This document shows positions 20,488 through 29,786 of a stretch of DNA of 64,000 nt, piece after piece. Source of the stretch: Phenylobacterium sp. (GTDB taxonomy: Bacteria > Pseudomonadota > Alphaproteobacteria > Caulobacterales > Caulobacteraceae); contig NZ_JAUSCJ010000036.1 of assembly GCF_030651185.1 (NCBI RefSeq), forward strand, positions 114,430 through 178,429. The letters run 5' to 3'. The notes beneath the pieces are model-generated. The model searched no databases. It had not been told where the DNA came from and was given only the letters and a program-made list of their open reading frames with translations. The translations under genes and the position numbers were made by a program. Position 1 is the first letter of the stretch, and each line of letters opens with the position of its first letter.

Positions 20488-21072
20488 TCACCCCACCCGG
20501 CGCACCAACAGGTTGGTCCAACCCTCGGTCCCGCGGCCCGGACGCACGTCGTAACTGATGGTGATGGCGAGGGTTTCCAGGCCCCCGACCTGCGCGATCA
20601 GGGCCCGGCCGGCCGGCTCGTCCAGATCGGTGAACAGTCGGCCGGGCGTCTGCCGCTCGCCGCTGCCGAGCTTGAACGACAGCTCCCAGACCCCGCCGGG
20701 GACCAGGGCCGACCGCAGCCTGCGCAGGATGTCGGGCAGGTCGTGACGGGGGACGTGCAGCAGCGAGGCGTTCGCCCAGATCCCGTCGAAGGCCTCGCGC
20801 CACGCCACCTCGGCGAAGTCGAGGCGCAGAACCGCCAGGCCCGTGTGGGCCGACGCCTTGGCCACCATGGCCGGCGAGCCGTCGAAGGCGGTGACCTGGA
20901 AGCCGAGCTGCCGGAAGGCCAGGGCGTCACGCCCCGAACCGCAACCGGCGTCCAGCACCCGACCGCCCTGCGGCAGGGCCTCGACGAAGCGCTTGCGGCC
21001 CGCCGAGAGGTCGACAAATGCGGTGTCGGCGAAGAACCGCTCGGCGTTCTCATCATAGTAGCTGGTGGACAA
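20488..21072 (-). CDS. SAM-dependent methyltransferase, class I
   Basis: 194 aa. SAM motif I VLDAGCGSGRDAL, the acidic end of strand 2 in VTAFDGSPAM, and motif IV DGIWANASLLHVP; a Methyltransf_25-like core without an extra domain. The start was chosen at TTG (STSYYDENAERFF), 5 nt after GGGGAGG; upstream in-frame codons have no ribosome site. The substrate is unknown. A similar layout occurs in tellurite-resistance TehB-like and small-molecule methyltransferases. It is the single gene between trigger factor and tRNA-Leu on this strand. Confidence 0.85.
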   Translation of the reverse strand: MSTSYYDENAERFFADTAFVDLSAGRKRFVEALPQGGRVLDAGCGSGRDALAFRQLGFQVTAFDGSPAMVAKASAHTGLAVLRLDFAEVAWREAFDGIWANASLLHVPRHDLPDILRRLRSALVPGGVWELSFKLGSGERQTPGRLFTDLDEPAGRALIAQVGGLETLAITISYDVRPGRGTEGWTNLLVRRVG

Positions 21073-21254
21073 ACCCGCCTCCCCGCGTCTTGCGCTCAAG
21101 GCTCCGTGTACGGCGGCGTCAGGTCAAGACGCCAGCCTGCGGTCCCGCAGGACCCTTCCCTGGGAAACCCTTTCCGGGAAAGGGAATGCGTCCCCGCCAT
21201 GGTCGACGATTTGCTTGCCCATTTCCGGCGTCCAGCTATAGACGCCTCAGTTCT

Positions 21255-21339
21255 GCGGCTATGGCGGAATTGGTAGACGCACCTGGTTTAGGTCCAGACG
21301 CCGAGAGGCGTGGGGGTTCGAGTCCCTCTAGCCGCACCA
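21255..21339 (+). tRNA. tRNA-Leu (anticodon TAG)
   Basis: 85-nt class II tRNA with acceptor GCGGCTA paired to TAGCCGC. The D-arm is followed by an anticodon loop TTTAGGT reading TAG, a variable arm ACGCCGAGAGGCGT, a T-loop TTCGAGT, and CCA encoded at 21337-21339. Confidence 0.97.
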
Positions 21340-21408
21340 TCCGCTCAACGCCGTGTCGCAGCCTGGAATTCGCTTGCGGACAGGCGCGGCATCGACAAGT
21401 TGAAGCAG

Positions 21409-22929
21409 ATGACCGACCGACCCGACGCGCCTGACCCGGCCACGCAGCTTGAGCTCGGGCTGCAGCAGTTGCGCGCCGGCCGGAACGCCGAAGCGGCGAT
21501 CACCCTCCGGGACCTGATCGAAACCTCGCCCGACCCGGTGGAGGCGCTCGTCGCCCTCGGGTCGGCGGAGATGGCGCTCAACCAATGGGCCGCCGCCGAG
21601 ACCCATTTTCGCCGCGCGCTTGATCTGCAGCCGCATCATCCGCCGGCCTTCCGGAACCTCGGGGTCCTGCTGGGCGCCAGTGAGCGGCACGCCGAGGCCC
21701 TGGCGCTCGCCGACGCGACCCTGGCGGCCGAGCCGGCTCACACCCAGGCGCTGCTCGCCCGCGGCAACGCCCTGACCGGCTTGTCGCGGCTGGAGGACGC
21801 CCTGCTGAGCTACCAGGCCGCCGCCGGGTTCGAGGAGGTGACCTACGAGGCCCTCACCAAGCTGGGCCTCACCTATGCCGCCCTGCATCAGCCCGAGGCG
21901 GCGCTGCGGAGCTTCGACCAGGCCATCGCCCGCGAGCCCAACCTGGCCCTGGCCGTCTTCCGGCGCAGCATCGTTCGCCTGCTGCTGCGCGACTTCTCCG
22001 GCGGCTGGGACGACTACGAGGCGCGCCTGAACGTCTCGGTTTTTGTCGCCGCCTCCATGGCCTTCTATCAGCCGGTCATGGGCCGGGTGGCGCGGCGCAT
22101 GGCCCGCGAGGATGTTGCGCGGGCCAATATCCTGCTGCTGGGCGAACAGGGCCTCGGCGACCAGGTGATGTTCGCCAGCATGATCCCCGATCTCGCCGCA
22201 ACGGCCGCCCGGCTGACCTGCGTCTGCGACCTGCGGCTGGCGCGGCTGTTTTCCGCATCCTTCGAGGGGGTGTCCTTTCAGGGACTTGGAAACCCGCCCG
22301 TCCTGGCCGTCCCCCCGGACGCCACCCTGCTGGCCATGGGCAGCCTGGGACGGCTCTACCGACGCGGCGAGGCGGATTTCCCCGGGACACCGTATCTGAG
22401 GGCGAGCCCGGCGGTGATCGAAGCCTGGGCCGCCCGCCTGGGGCCGCGCCCCAAGGGTCTGCGCATCGGTCTCTCCTGGCGTGGCGGCGTGCCCAGCACC
22501 GGCAGAAGCCAGCGCTCACTGGGGTTGGCGCAGCTGGCGCCGGTGCTCGACCTGCCCGACTGCGAGTTCGTGAGCCTGCAGTATGGCGATGTAGCCACCG
22601 AGCTGGCGGCGCTGAACGCCGGCCGCGGCGTCCCGGTGCGGGCCTTCGATCCCGCCGAGACCCACGACTTCGAGGATCTGGCCGGCCTCATCGCCAACCT
22701 GGATGTGGTGGTGTCGGTGCAGACGGCCGCGGTGCATCTCGCGGGCGCCATGGGAACCGACTGCCTGACCCTGCTGCCGCATAACCCGGAGTGGCGCTAC
22801 ACCGCGTCCGGCTCAGCCATGCCCTGGTATCGGTCGGTTGAGCTCTACCGCCAGCCGGAGCCGGGCGCGTGGGAGCCCGTCGTCCGTGAGGTGGCCCAGG
22901 CGCTGCGTCTCCGACTGGCCGACCGCTAA
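21409..22929 (+). CDS. TPR protein with C-terminal glycosyltransferase-like domain
   Basis: 506 aa. Residues about 1-200 are five or more tetratricopeptide repeats (periodic WAAAETHFRRALDLQP, PEAALRSFDQAIAREP). The C-terminal 280 residues look like a glycosyltransferase of the GT-B fold: LLLGEQGLGDQVMFASMIPDL, RIGLSWRGG, and a late segment VVSVQTAAVHLAGAMG typical of TPR-GT41 or heptosyltransferase-9-like proteins. Donor and acceptor sugars are unknown; a role in protein or flagellin glycosylation is possible. The ATG is 70 nt after tRNA-Leu; the upstream in-frame open stretch includes the tRNA itself. Confidence 0.82.
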   Translation: MTDRPDAPDPATQLELGLQQLRAGRNAEAAITLRDLIETSPDPVEALVALGSAEMALNQWAAAETHFRRALDLQPHHPPAFRNLGVLLGASERHAEALALADATLAAEPAHTQALLARGNALTGLSRLEDALLSYQAAAGFEEVTYEALTKLGLTYAALHQPEAALRSFDQAIAREPNLALAVFRRSIVRLLLRDFSGGWDDYEARLNVSVFVAASMAFYQPVMGRVARRMAREDVARANILLLGEQGLGDQVMFASMIPDLAATAARLTCVCDLRLARLFSASFEGVSFQGLGNPPVLAVPPDATLLAMGSLGRLYRRGEADFPGTPYLRASPAVIEAWAARLGPRPKGLRIGLSWRGGVPSTGRSQRSLGLAQLAPVLDLPDCEFVSLQYGDVATELAALNAGRGVPVRAFDPAETHDFEDLAGLIANLDVVVSVQTAAVHLAGAMGTDCLTLLPHNPEWRYTASGSAMPWYRSVELYRQPEPGAWEPVVREVAQALRLRLADR

Positions 22930-22952
22930 GCAGAGCGGCCGGCCGGGGGGCC

Positions 22953-23567
22953 TCAGGCCGCCAGTTCCAGGGCCAACGGTATCAGAGAGGTCAGCAACAG
23001 CACCGCCATGGTGACGTTGAAGGCTCTCAGCACCCGGGGCCGATCCAGGAAGCGCCGCAGGCCGACACCGAAGGCGGTCCAGACCGTCACCGACGGCGCG
23101 TTAACCGCCATGAACACCAGCGCCACCAGAAGAACGTTGAGATTGTAGTGCTCGGCCGGGGCGTAGGTGGTGATGGCGCCCACCGCCATCGCCCAGGCCT
23201 TGGGGTTCACCCACTGGAACGCCGCGGCCTGCCAGAAGGTCTGCGGCCGTCCGCCGGCCTGACCGCCGGCCATGCCCTTGGACGTGGCGATCTTCCAGGC
23301 CAGCCAGATCATGTAGGCGCCGCCTGCCACCGCCAGCACGTCGTGCAGCCATGGGAAGGCGATGAACAGCCCGCCGAGGCCAAGGCCCACCGCCAGCACC
23401 ATCACCCCAAACCCGATCGCCACGCCGCTGAGGTGCGGCACGGTCGCCCGGAAGCCGAAATTGGCGCCCGAGGCCATCAGCATGGTGTTGTTCGGGCCAG
23501 GCGTGATCGAGTTGACGAAGGCGAACAGGGCCAGGGCCAGCATCAGTTGCGGAGTCAGCGACGTCAT
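22953..23567 (-). CDS. LysE/RhtB-family amino acid exporter
   Basis: 204 aa inner-membrane protein with about five to six predicted transmembrane segments. The family signature SITPGPNNTMLMASGANFG occurs near the N-terminus, and the conserved FQWVNPKAW falls at about 120-129. Members export amino acids or analogues; the exact substrate is not readable. ATG preceded by AAAGGAA. A possible leader and terminator-like hairpin precede it (see the separate entries). Upstream genes on this strand end 244 bp away, so it is separately controlled. Confidence 0.9.
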   Translation of the reverse strand: MTSLTPQLMLALALFAFVNSITPGPNNTMLMASGANFGFRATVPHLSGVAIGFGVMVLAVGLGLGGLFIAFPWLHDVLAVAGGAYMIWLAWKIATSKGMAGGQAGGRPQTFWQAAAFQWVNPKAWAMAVGAITTYAPAEHYNLNVLLVALVFMAVNAPSVTVWTAFGVGLRRFLDRPRVLRAFNVTMAVLLLTSLIPLALELAA

Positions 23568-23620
23568 CGGCTTTCCTTTGGAGTAGCCAGAAGACGGACG
23601 GGGGGGTGCGCGAAACCAGA

Positions 23621-23648
23621 AAACCCCTCGCCGCGTCGGGAGGGGTTT
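23621..23648 (-). terminator. Terminator-like hairpin in the lysE leader
   Basis: On the minus strand AAACCCCTC pairs perfectly with GAGGGGTTT around a 10-nt loop, followed by TCTGGTTTCG. It lies 54 nt before the lysE start and 14 nt after the stop of a short reading frame. It may terminate the nnr transcript or attenuate lysE. Confidence 0.6.
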
Positions 23649-23661
23649 GGATCGGTCGAAC

Positions 23662-23748
23662 CTAGATCGCACGCCCCTCGCGCACAGCTACGCGCCAGGC
23701 CATGAAGGCCTGGGCGTTAATAGCGAGGGCTGCGCAGGAGCGGGTCAC
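23662..23748 (-). other. Candidate leader peptide upstream of lysE
   Basis: 28-codon frame from a GTG at 23748 (alternative ATG at 23703, 13 codons, MAWRVAVREGRAI). It ends 14 nt ahead of the hairpin, the classical geometry of an attenuator. Arginine makes up 4 of 28 residues, three of them in the last 13. There is no clear Shine-Dalgarno for the GTG, so translation is unproven. Confidence 0.35.
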
Positions 23749-23810
23749 GTGTGCGGGAATCCTAGAGAACGCCGGCCTCGTAGCACGCAGGGCCAAGCTT
23801 GACCACGGGA

Positions 23811-25256
23811 CTAACGGGCGTCGTAGAGCCGGCGCAGGACGGCGGGCGCCAGGTTGGGCAGATCCTCGGCGATCAGGCCCGGACCGTGCAGGTCGGCGGC
23901 GTCGGCGTGGATCCACGCCGCCGCGCAGGCGGCCTCGAAGCTCTCCATGCCCTGGGCGATCAGCGCGCCGATGAAGCCGGCCAGCACATCTCCGGACCCG
24001 GCGGTGGCCAGCCAGGGCGAACCGTTGGTGTTCACGGCCGTGCGGCCGTCCGGCGCGGCGATCACGGTGTCGGGGCCTTTCAGCAGGACGACGGCGTCGG
24101 CCTTCCTGGCGGCCCGGCGCGCGGCGGTGATGCGCTCGGGCGCGTCCTTGATGAGGCCGGGAAACAGCCGCTCGAACTCGCCGGGATGCGGGGTCAGCAC
24201 ATCGTCCACGTCGAGAACGGAGAACAGCTCCTCCGGGTCGTCTCGGAAGACGGTGATGGCGTCGGCGTCGATCACCAGGGCCGCCCCGGTTCGGGCCAGG
24301 GCCAGGACGTTGAGCAGGGTCGTCTCATTGACCCCGGCGGCGGGACCGATGACGGCGGCGTCGACGTCGGCGGCGAGTTGTTCCAGCTCCACCTCGGTGT
24401 CGAAGCCCCGCAGCATCACGGCTTCCAGGTGGGCGGCGTTGACCGCCAGCGCCTCGGTGGGCGACAGCAGGGTCACCACCCCGGCCCCCATCCGCAGGCC
24501 TGCGCGGGCCGAGAGCCGGGCGGCCCCGGTGTTCCAGGCCTCCCCGCTCACCACCACCAGGCGGCCTCGGGAATGCTTATGGGCGCCGGCGTCCGGCCAG
24601 GGGAACCGCGGCAGCCAGAGCTCCGGGGTGTTCTCCAGCAGGGTCGCGCCTTCGGTGGCGAGCCCGATGTCGGCCACCACGATATCGCCGCAACGGCCGG
24701 CGCCCGGCTCGAGCACATGGGCCGGCTTCTTGGCGTGGAAGGTGACGGTGAGCGCGGCGCAGAAGGCGACGTCTCCAAGGATGCGGCCAGTGTCGCCGGC
24801 CAGGCCGCTCGGCAGGTCGATGGCCACGACGCGGTCGGGAATGCGCTCGCAGGCCCGCGCCAGGCGCGCGGCCTCGCCGTCCAACGGCTTGCTGAGGCCC
24901 GCGCCGAAAAGGGCGTCGACGAAGAGCTCAGCTGTTCGGGGCGCCTCGCCGGCCTCGAAGGTGTCGCCGCGCCATTGCGCCGCGGCGGCCCTGGCGTCGG
25001 CGGTCGCGGGCGGCGCCAGCCGCTCGACCCAGACCTCCCAGCCACGCTCGGCCAGGATGCGGGCCACGACATAGCCGTCGCCGCCGTTGTTGCCGGGGCC
25101 GCAGAGCACGGCGGTCGGGCGCGGCGCATGGCGCTCGCAGATGGCGTCAGCCACGGCCAGGCCGGCGCGGGCCATCAGCTCGACGCCGCTGGTCCCCGCG
25201 GCGATCGCGGCGGCGTCGGCCGCCGCGATCTCGCTGACGGTGAGGATAGGCCGCAC
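23811..25256 (-). CDS. nnr: Bifunctional NAD(P)H-hydrate epimerase / ADP-dependent dehydratase
   Basis: 481 aa metabolite-repair enzyme that restores damaged NAD(P)HX. The N-terminal epimerase (about 1-210) carries the YjeF motif LCGPGNNGGDGYVVAR and VAIDLPSGL. The C-terminal ribokinase-like dehydratase (about 220-481) carries VVVSGEAWNTGAARL, VLTPHPGEFERL and the ATP-site NTNGSPWLATAGSGDVLAG. Starts at GTG. It lies with a histidine phosphatase and a thiolase-like gene on the minus strand, 18 bp from the phosphatase; they probably share a message. Confidence 0.93.
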   Translation of the reverse strand: MRPILTVSEIAAADAAAIAAGTSGVELMARAGLAVADAICERHAPRPTAVLCGPGNNGGDGYVVARILAERGWEVWVERLAPPATADARAAAAQWRGDTFEAGEAPRTAELFVDALFGAGLSKPLDGEAARLARACERIPDRVVAIDLPSGLAGDTGRILGDVAFCAALTVTFHAKKPAHVLEPGAGRCGDIVVADIGLATEGATLLENTPELWLPRFPWPDAGAHKHSRGRLVVVSGEAWNTGAARLSARAGLRMGAGVVTLLSPTEALAVNAAHLEAVMLRGFDTEVELEQLAADVDAAVIGPAAGVNETTLLNVLALARTGAALVIDADAITVFRDDPEELFSVLDVDDVLTPHPGEFERLFPGLIKDAPERITAARRAARKADAVVLLKGPDTVIAAPDGRTAVNTNGSPWLATAGSGDVLAGFIGALIAQGMESFEAACAAAWIHADAADLHGPGLIAEDLPNLAPAVLRRLYDAR

Positions 25257-25274
25257 GCGATTGCTCCTGGAACT

Positions 25275-25844
25275 CTAGAGGACGCCTGTGGAGGCTTCTC
25301 GCCCCTGCTCCACCAGGACCAGGGTCTTCCCGTCCGTCTCAAGCACGCTGATGGAGGCGTGATCGGGACGGAAGACCAGAACGCGCTCGTCGCCCGCAAG
25401 CTGCGACATCACCGCGTTGATCGCCACATAGTGACTGAAGACCGCCGTCCCGGCCCGCGCATTCAGCGAGGCGGCCACGTCCTGGCGCCAGGCGTCATAG
25501 TCCAGGTCGCCCTTCACGTCCTTCCAGAGACCCTGGAAGACCTCACGCAACCACGGCGGCCGCTGCTCGGCGGTCAGGCCCTTGGGGGTGGGAATCTCCC
25601 CCACGAAGGGGTCGATCTCGATTTCGACGCCCAGCGCCTGCGCCGTCGGCATGGCGGTCTCCCGGCAGCGGCGCAGGGGAGAACTCACCACCTTGGTGGG
25701 GCGCTCAGCCTCAGGCAGGGCCAACAGCACGTCGCGGGCGGCCTCGGCCTGGGCCTGGCCGGCGGCGTCCAGGCCCGGATCGTCATCGGCCTCGCCCCAG
25801 ACGGCGGCGGGCTTGCCGTGGCGGATCAGGTAAAGTCGCGACAT
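25275..25844 (-). CDS. Histidine phosphatase (phosphoglycerate mutase-like)
   Basis: 189 aa. Catalytic RHG motif at the N-terminus (LYLIRHGKP), the second catalytic His in VFSHYVAINAV, and Arg in SSPLRRCRET. Typical branch 1 length. The substrate is unspecified; members include phosphoglycerate mutases, sugar phosphatases and SixA-like proteins. Its stop is 18 bp from nnr, and its ATG lies 8 bp after the thiolase-like stop, so the three genes are very probably an operon. Confidence 0.88.
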   Translation of the reverse strand: MSRLYLIRHGKPAAVWGEADDDPGLDAAGQAQAEAARDVLLALPEAERPTKVVSSPLRRCRETAMPTAQALGVEIEIDPFVGEIPTPKGLTAEQRPPWLREVFQGLWKDVKGDLDYDAWRQDVAASLNARAGTAVFSHYVAINAVMSQLAGDERVLVFRPDHASISVLETDGKTLVLVEQGREASTGVL

Positions 25845-25852
25845 GGGAAATC

Positions 25853-27388
25853 TCAGTCTGGAATGAACAGGTTCTTCTGGCCGTCTTCGGTGCGGCTGAC
25901 GGTCCCCGTGCGCCCCACCCCTTCGCGTGATTCGAGGTCGCGCAGAGTGGCCTCGTCGCTGGGGGTGACGGCGACGAAACGGCGCCCCTTGGAATCGCGG
26001 CCGACCACGATGCCCATCATGTAGCCCTCCCGACCGTGAACCACCGTGTACGTCTCAATAGTGGCGGCGCCTTGCGGCTGTTCGATGACGGCCGGGTGCG
26101 GCAGGGCGTCGATCTGGTCCTGGATCACCTTCGGGTCCTGCCGCTCGAAGGGCTTGGCCGGCCGCTTTGTCGAGTAGACACCGGTGGACTGCTTGGTGAG
26201 GAACCAGCCATTGGCGGTGACCAGGCCCCAGTCGCCGGGGTTGTCCCGCAGCCGCTGCATCATCACGGCGATGGAGTGCATGGCGTAGTTGTTGCCGGGC
26301 CCGCCCATGTAGGGCAGCCCACCGGTTACGGTGAGGCCGCGCGGGTCGTCCAGCTTCAGCCCCAGCTCCTCGGCGCCGATCTCCACGGCGACGGGGAAGC
26401 AGGAATAGAGGTCGATGTGGCCGATGTCGTCGAGGCTGACGCCGGCCATCTCCAGGGCCCGCTGGCCGGTCAGGCGCATGGCGGGGCTGGAATGGTAGTT
26501 CTGCCGGTCGATGGGGAACCACAGGTCGTAGGCGTCGGCGCAGCCGTGCAGATAGACAAGTTTATCTTCTGAAACGCCCAGTTCGCGCGCTTTCTTCAGG
26601 CTGCAGACGAGCACGCCCGCCGCCTGGTCGACCTCCATGATGGCGTTCAGGTACTTGGTGTAGGGGAAGCCCACCATGCGGTTGCGCTCGGTGACCGTGA
26701 TCAGTTCCTCCGAGGATCGCGCCACCGGGAACCAGGCGTCGGGGTTCTTGGCGGCCACCGCGCTGAACGGCGCGAACAGATCGCCCATCTGCTTCTGGTG
26801 GTCGGGGATGGAGCGGCCGTCGCGGCCGCGCAGGGCGTTCTCGAACAGCGGGTAGACATTGATCGGCCGTCCCAGGCCGTGCTTGTTCTCGTAGGGCGTC
26901 GAGCCCGGACGCGGGTCGCCGATCCGCTCCGGCTCCGGCAGGTCCTCGGCGTCGTCCCAGTCCTCGAAGCCCAGGCCCTTGGTGAGGCGCTTGGTGGCCG
27001 AGCCCAGGAACTCACAGCCCACCACCAGGGTCAGGTCGTTGTCCCCGCGGGCGATCCGCTCGCAGGCCACATTGATCAGCTGCTGCGGGCTGTTGCCGCC
27101 CATGTGGGAATAGACCGCCCAGCGGGGGTCGGCGCCGAGGCGCGCCGCCAGGGTGGCCGGGGGATTGGTGGAGTGCGGCACCAGCCGGCCGCCGCCGGGC
27201 GCATCGATGGTGAAGCCCACCACCGCAAGGCCGTCGATGGCCGTCAGCGCCTCGGCGCCCAGGCCGGCGTCGGCCGCCGCCCGATCCGCCGCAATCTTCA
27301 GCAACTGGGTCGGGGACGGCGATGCGCCCGCCTCACCACGATAGGTGAATTGGCCCGCTCCGATGAGCACTGGGGTCCTGTCGTCCAT
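25853..27388 (-). CDS. Thiolase-superfamily protein (acetyl-CoA acetyltransferase-like)
   Basis: 511 aa. It starts MDDRTPVLIGAGQFTYRG, as many SCP2/thiolase-like proteins do. The segment after the fourth strand reads YSHMGGNSPQQLINVACERIARGD where classical thiolases carry the nucleophilic Cys (C[SA]SG); the only Cys there is in NVACERIA, out of place, so activity is doubtful. A late DLYSCFPVAVEI and GGPGNNYAMHSI match the superfamily. Start picked at the ATG with a GAGG site; an upstream in-frame extension is discounted. Likely in lipid or steroid degradation (inference). Confidence 0.82.
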   Translation of the reverse strand: MDDRTPVLIGAGQFTYRGEAGASPSPTQLLKIAADRAAADAGLGAEALTAIDGLAVVGFTIDAPGGGRLVPHSTNPPATLAARLGADPRWAVYSHMGGNSPQQLINVACERIARGDNDLTLVVGCEFLGSATKRLTKGLGFEDWDDAEDLPEPERIGDPRPGSTPYENKHGLGRPINVYPLFENALRGRDGRSIPDHQKQMGDLFAPFSAVAAKNPDAWFPVARSSEELITVTERNRMVGFPYTKYLNAIMEVDQAAGVLVCSLKKARELGVSEDKLVYLHGCADAYDLWFPIDRQNYHSSPAMRLTGQRALEMAGVSLDDIGHIDLYSCFPVAVEIGAEELGLKLDDPRGLTVTGGLPYMGGPGNNYAMHSIAVMMQRLRDNPGDWGLVTANGWFLTKQSTGVYSTKRPAKPFERQDPKVIQDQIDALPHPAVIEQPQGAATIETYTVVHGREGYMMGIVVGRDSKGRRFVAVTPSDEATLRDLESREGVGRTGTVSRTEDGQKNLFIPD

Positions 27389-27467
27389 CTCACACGCCTC
27401 CGCCCGAACTTGAGCGGCGATCCTAGGCGCCGGAAGCCCGCGGACAAAGGCGATTTCGCTGGTGGTT

Positions 27468-27496
27468 ATTTCTTGCGCAGCCTCTGCCAAGAAAAT
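27468..27496. promoter_or_regulatory. Inverted repeat upstream of glnB
   Basis: ATTTCTTG (27468-27475) and CAAGAAAAT (27488-27496) form an inverted repeat with a 12-nt spacer in an AT-rich patch of otherwise GC-rich DNA, about 130 bp ahead of the glnB ATG. It could be a regulator site or part of a promoter. It does not match the NtrC or sigma-54 consensus that I know. Confidence 0.3.
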
Positions 27497-27607
27497 AGAC
27501 ATCTGCGGATTCCCATCCGCCACCGCGCATCCCTCGGCGGGCGCCCCCTTGTCGCCCCGCGCCGGAGCGTGCTCGTAGCCGGCAGCCGCTGGGGCGGCGC
27601 TGTTTGA

Positions 27608-27961
<354 letters not shown>

Positions 27962-28001
27962 GACTTTAGCCTATCGAGACATCTGCAAGGGGATTACGAC
28001 T

Positions 28002-29411
28002 ATGGCGACCGCCAAGGATATTCTGCACGAAATCAAAGAGAAGGACGTGAAATACGTCGACGTGCGCTTCACCGACATCCGCGGGAAGATGCAACACGTC
28101 ACCTTCGACATCGACCTGGTGGACGATGACTTCCTGAATGACGGCACCATGTTCGACGGCTCGTCGATCGCCGGCTGGAAGGCCATCAACGAAAGCGACA
28201 TGAAGCTGCGTCCGGACCTGGACAGCGCCTACATCGACCCCTTCTACCAGCAGACGACGCTTTGCCTGTTCTGCGACGTCGTGAACCCCGACACCGGCAC
28301 CCCCTACGACCGCGACCCGCGCTCCATCGCCAAGGCCGCCCTGAACTTCGTGAAGGCCTCGGGCATCGGCGACACGGTGTTCTTCGGCCCCGAAGCCGAG
28401 TTCTTCATCTTCGACGACGTGAAGTGGTCGGTACAGCCGAACAACACCGGCTATTCCTATGACTCCATCGAACTTCCGGGCAACTCCGCCAAGGAATACG
28501 CCGAAGGCAACATGGGTCACCGTCCGGGTCCGAAGGGCGGCTACTTCCCCGTGAATCCGATCGACTCGGCCCAGGACCTGCGCGGCGAAATGCTGGCGGT
28601 GATGGGCGAGCTCGGCATGAAGCCGGAAAAGCACCACCACGAGGTGGCCCCGGCCCAGCACGAGCTTGGCCTGAAGTTCGACACCATGATCGTCATGGCC
28701 GACCGTCTGCAGCTCTACAAGTACGTCATCCACAACGTGGCCGCGGCCTACGGCAAGACGGCCACCTTCATGGCCAAGCCGATGTTCGGCGACAACGGCT
28801 CGGGCATGCACGTGCACCAGTCGATCTGGGGCGACGGCAAGCCGCTGTTCGCCGGCGACAAGTACGCCGGCCTGTCGCAGATGTGCCTCTGGTACATCGG
28901 CGGCATCATCAAGCACGCCAAGGCCATCAACGCCTTCTCCAACTCCACCACCAACAGCTACAAGCGTCTGGTGCCCGGCTACGAAGCCCCGGTGAAACTG
29001 GCCTACTCGGCCCGCAACCGCTCGGCCTCGATCCGCATCCCGCACGTGGACAGCCCCAAGGGCAAGCGTCTGGAAGCCCGCTTCCCCGACCCCATGGGCA
29101 ACCCCTACCTGACCTTCACCGCCCTGCTGATGGCCGGCATCGACGGCATCATCAACCAGATCGATCCGGGCGCGCCGCAGGACAAGAACCTCTACGACCT
29201 GCCGCCGCGTGAGCAGAAGAAGGTCCCGGAAGTCTGCGGCTCCCTGAAGGAAGCCCTGGAAAACCTCGACAAGGACCGCGGCTTCCTGAAGGCCGGCGGC
29301 GTGATGACCGACGAGTTCATCGACGCGTACATCGAGCTGAAGATGGAAGAGGTCATGCGCCTGGCCCTCCACCCGCACCCGGTGGAATTCGAGATGTACT
29401 ACAAGTGCTAG
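28002..29411 (+). CDS. glnA: Glutamine synthetase type I
   Basis: 469 aa, forms dodecamers and makes glutamine from glutamate, ammonia and ATP. Signatures [10 protein letters not shown] (residues about 47-56), [12 protein letters not shown], the ATP-site [16 protein letters not shown] and [13 protein letters not shown]. The adenylylation tyrosine is Y398 in [11 protein letters not shown] 40 bp past glnB. A strong intrinsic terminator follows, so glnBA ends here. Confidence 0.97.
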   Translation: MATAKDILHEIKEKDVKYVDVRFTDIRGKMQHVTFDIDLVDDDFLNDGTMFDGSSIAGWKAINESDMKLRPDLDSAYIDPFYQQTTLCLFCDVVNPDTGTPYDRDPRSIAKAALNFVKASGIGDTVFFGPEAEFFIFDDVKWSVQPNNTGYSYDSIELPGNSAKEYAEGNMGHRPGPKGGYFPVNPIDSAQDLRGEMLAVMGELGMKPEKHHHEVAPAQHELGLKFDTMIVMADRLQLYKYVIHNVAAAYGKTATFMAKPMFGDNGSGMHVHQSIWGDGKPLFAGDKYAGLSQMCLWYIGGIIKHAKAINAFSNSTTNSYKRLVPGYEAPVKLAYSARNRSASIRIPHVDSPKGKRLEARFPDPMGNPYLTFTALLMAGIDGIINQIDPGAPQDKNLYDLPPREQKKVPEVCGSLKEALENLDKDRGFLKAGGVMTDEFIDAYIELKMEEVMRLALHPHPVEFEMYYKC

Positions 29412-29438
29412 TCAGCGCTCCGCGCTAGACCATACGCG

Positions 29439-29472
29439 AAGGGCCGGAGAGCGATCTCCGGCCCTTTTGCTT
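29439..29472 (+). terminator. Intrinsic terminator of glnBA
   Basis: 12-bp perfect stem AAGGGCCGGAGA/TCTCCGGCCCTT around GCGA, then TTGCTTT. It begins 28 bp after the glnA stop. Confidence 0.92.
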
Positions 29473-29537
29473 TGCCTGCGTTGCGGCTATCACCCCGCCC
29501 AAGGGCTCAAGGCCCAACCGTTCCTCAAGGCCCAGAC

Positions 29538-29786
29538 ATGTCCGACACGCCCCCCGACCGCCTCGCGATCAGCCCCAACAGCCCCTACTACGACGCCGCC
29601 TGCCTCGAGCGCGGCGTGGGCGTGCGCTTCAAGGGCGTCGAGAAGACCAATGTTGATGAGTACTGCGTCAGCGAGGGTTGGGTCCGGCTGTCGGTCGGCG
29701 CCACCGTCGACCGCAAGGGCAACGCCATGACCGTGAAGCTGCAGGGTCCGGTGGAGCCCTACTTCCGCGACACCCCCGAGGCGTGA
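29538..29786 (+). CDS. DUF3297 family protein
   Basis: 82 aa. Matches the DUF3297 pattern: PPDRLAISPNSPYYD, VGVRFKGVEKTNVDEYCVSEGWVR and the ending KLQGPVEPYF. Small soluble protein with no known activity. The ATG gives the full domain; the frame upstream has no protein character. Its TGA overlaps the GTG start of the next gene (GTGA), implying coupled translation. Confidence 0.88.
   Translation: MSDTPPDRLAISPNSPYYDAACLERGVGVRFKGVEKTNVDEYCVSEGWVRLSVGATVDRKGNAMTVKLQGPVEPYFRDTPEA

Noticed and set aside
23799..26024. Plus-strand open frame of 741 codons
   Set aside because: Spans the opposite strand of three real genes (nnr, phosphatase, thiolase-like end); no protein family resemblance.
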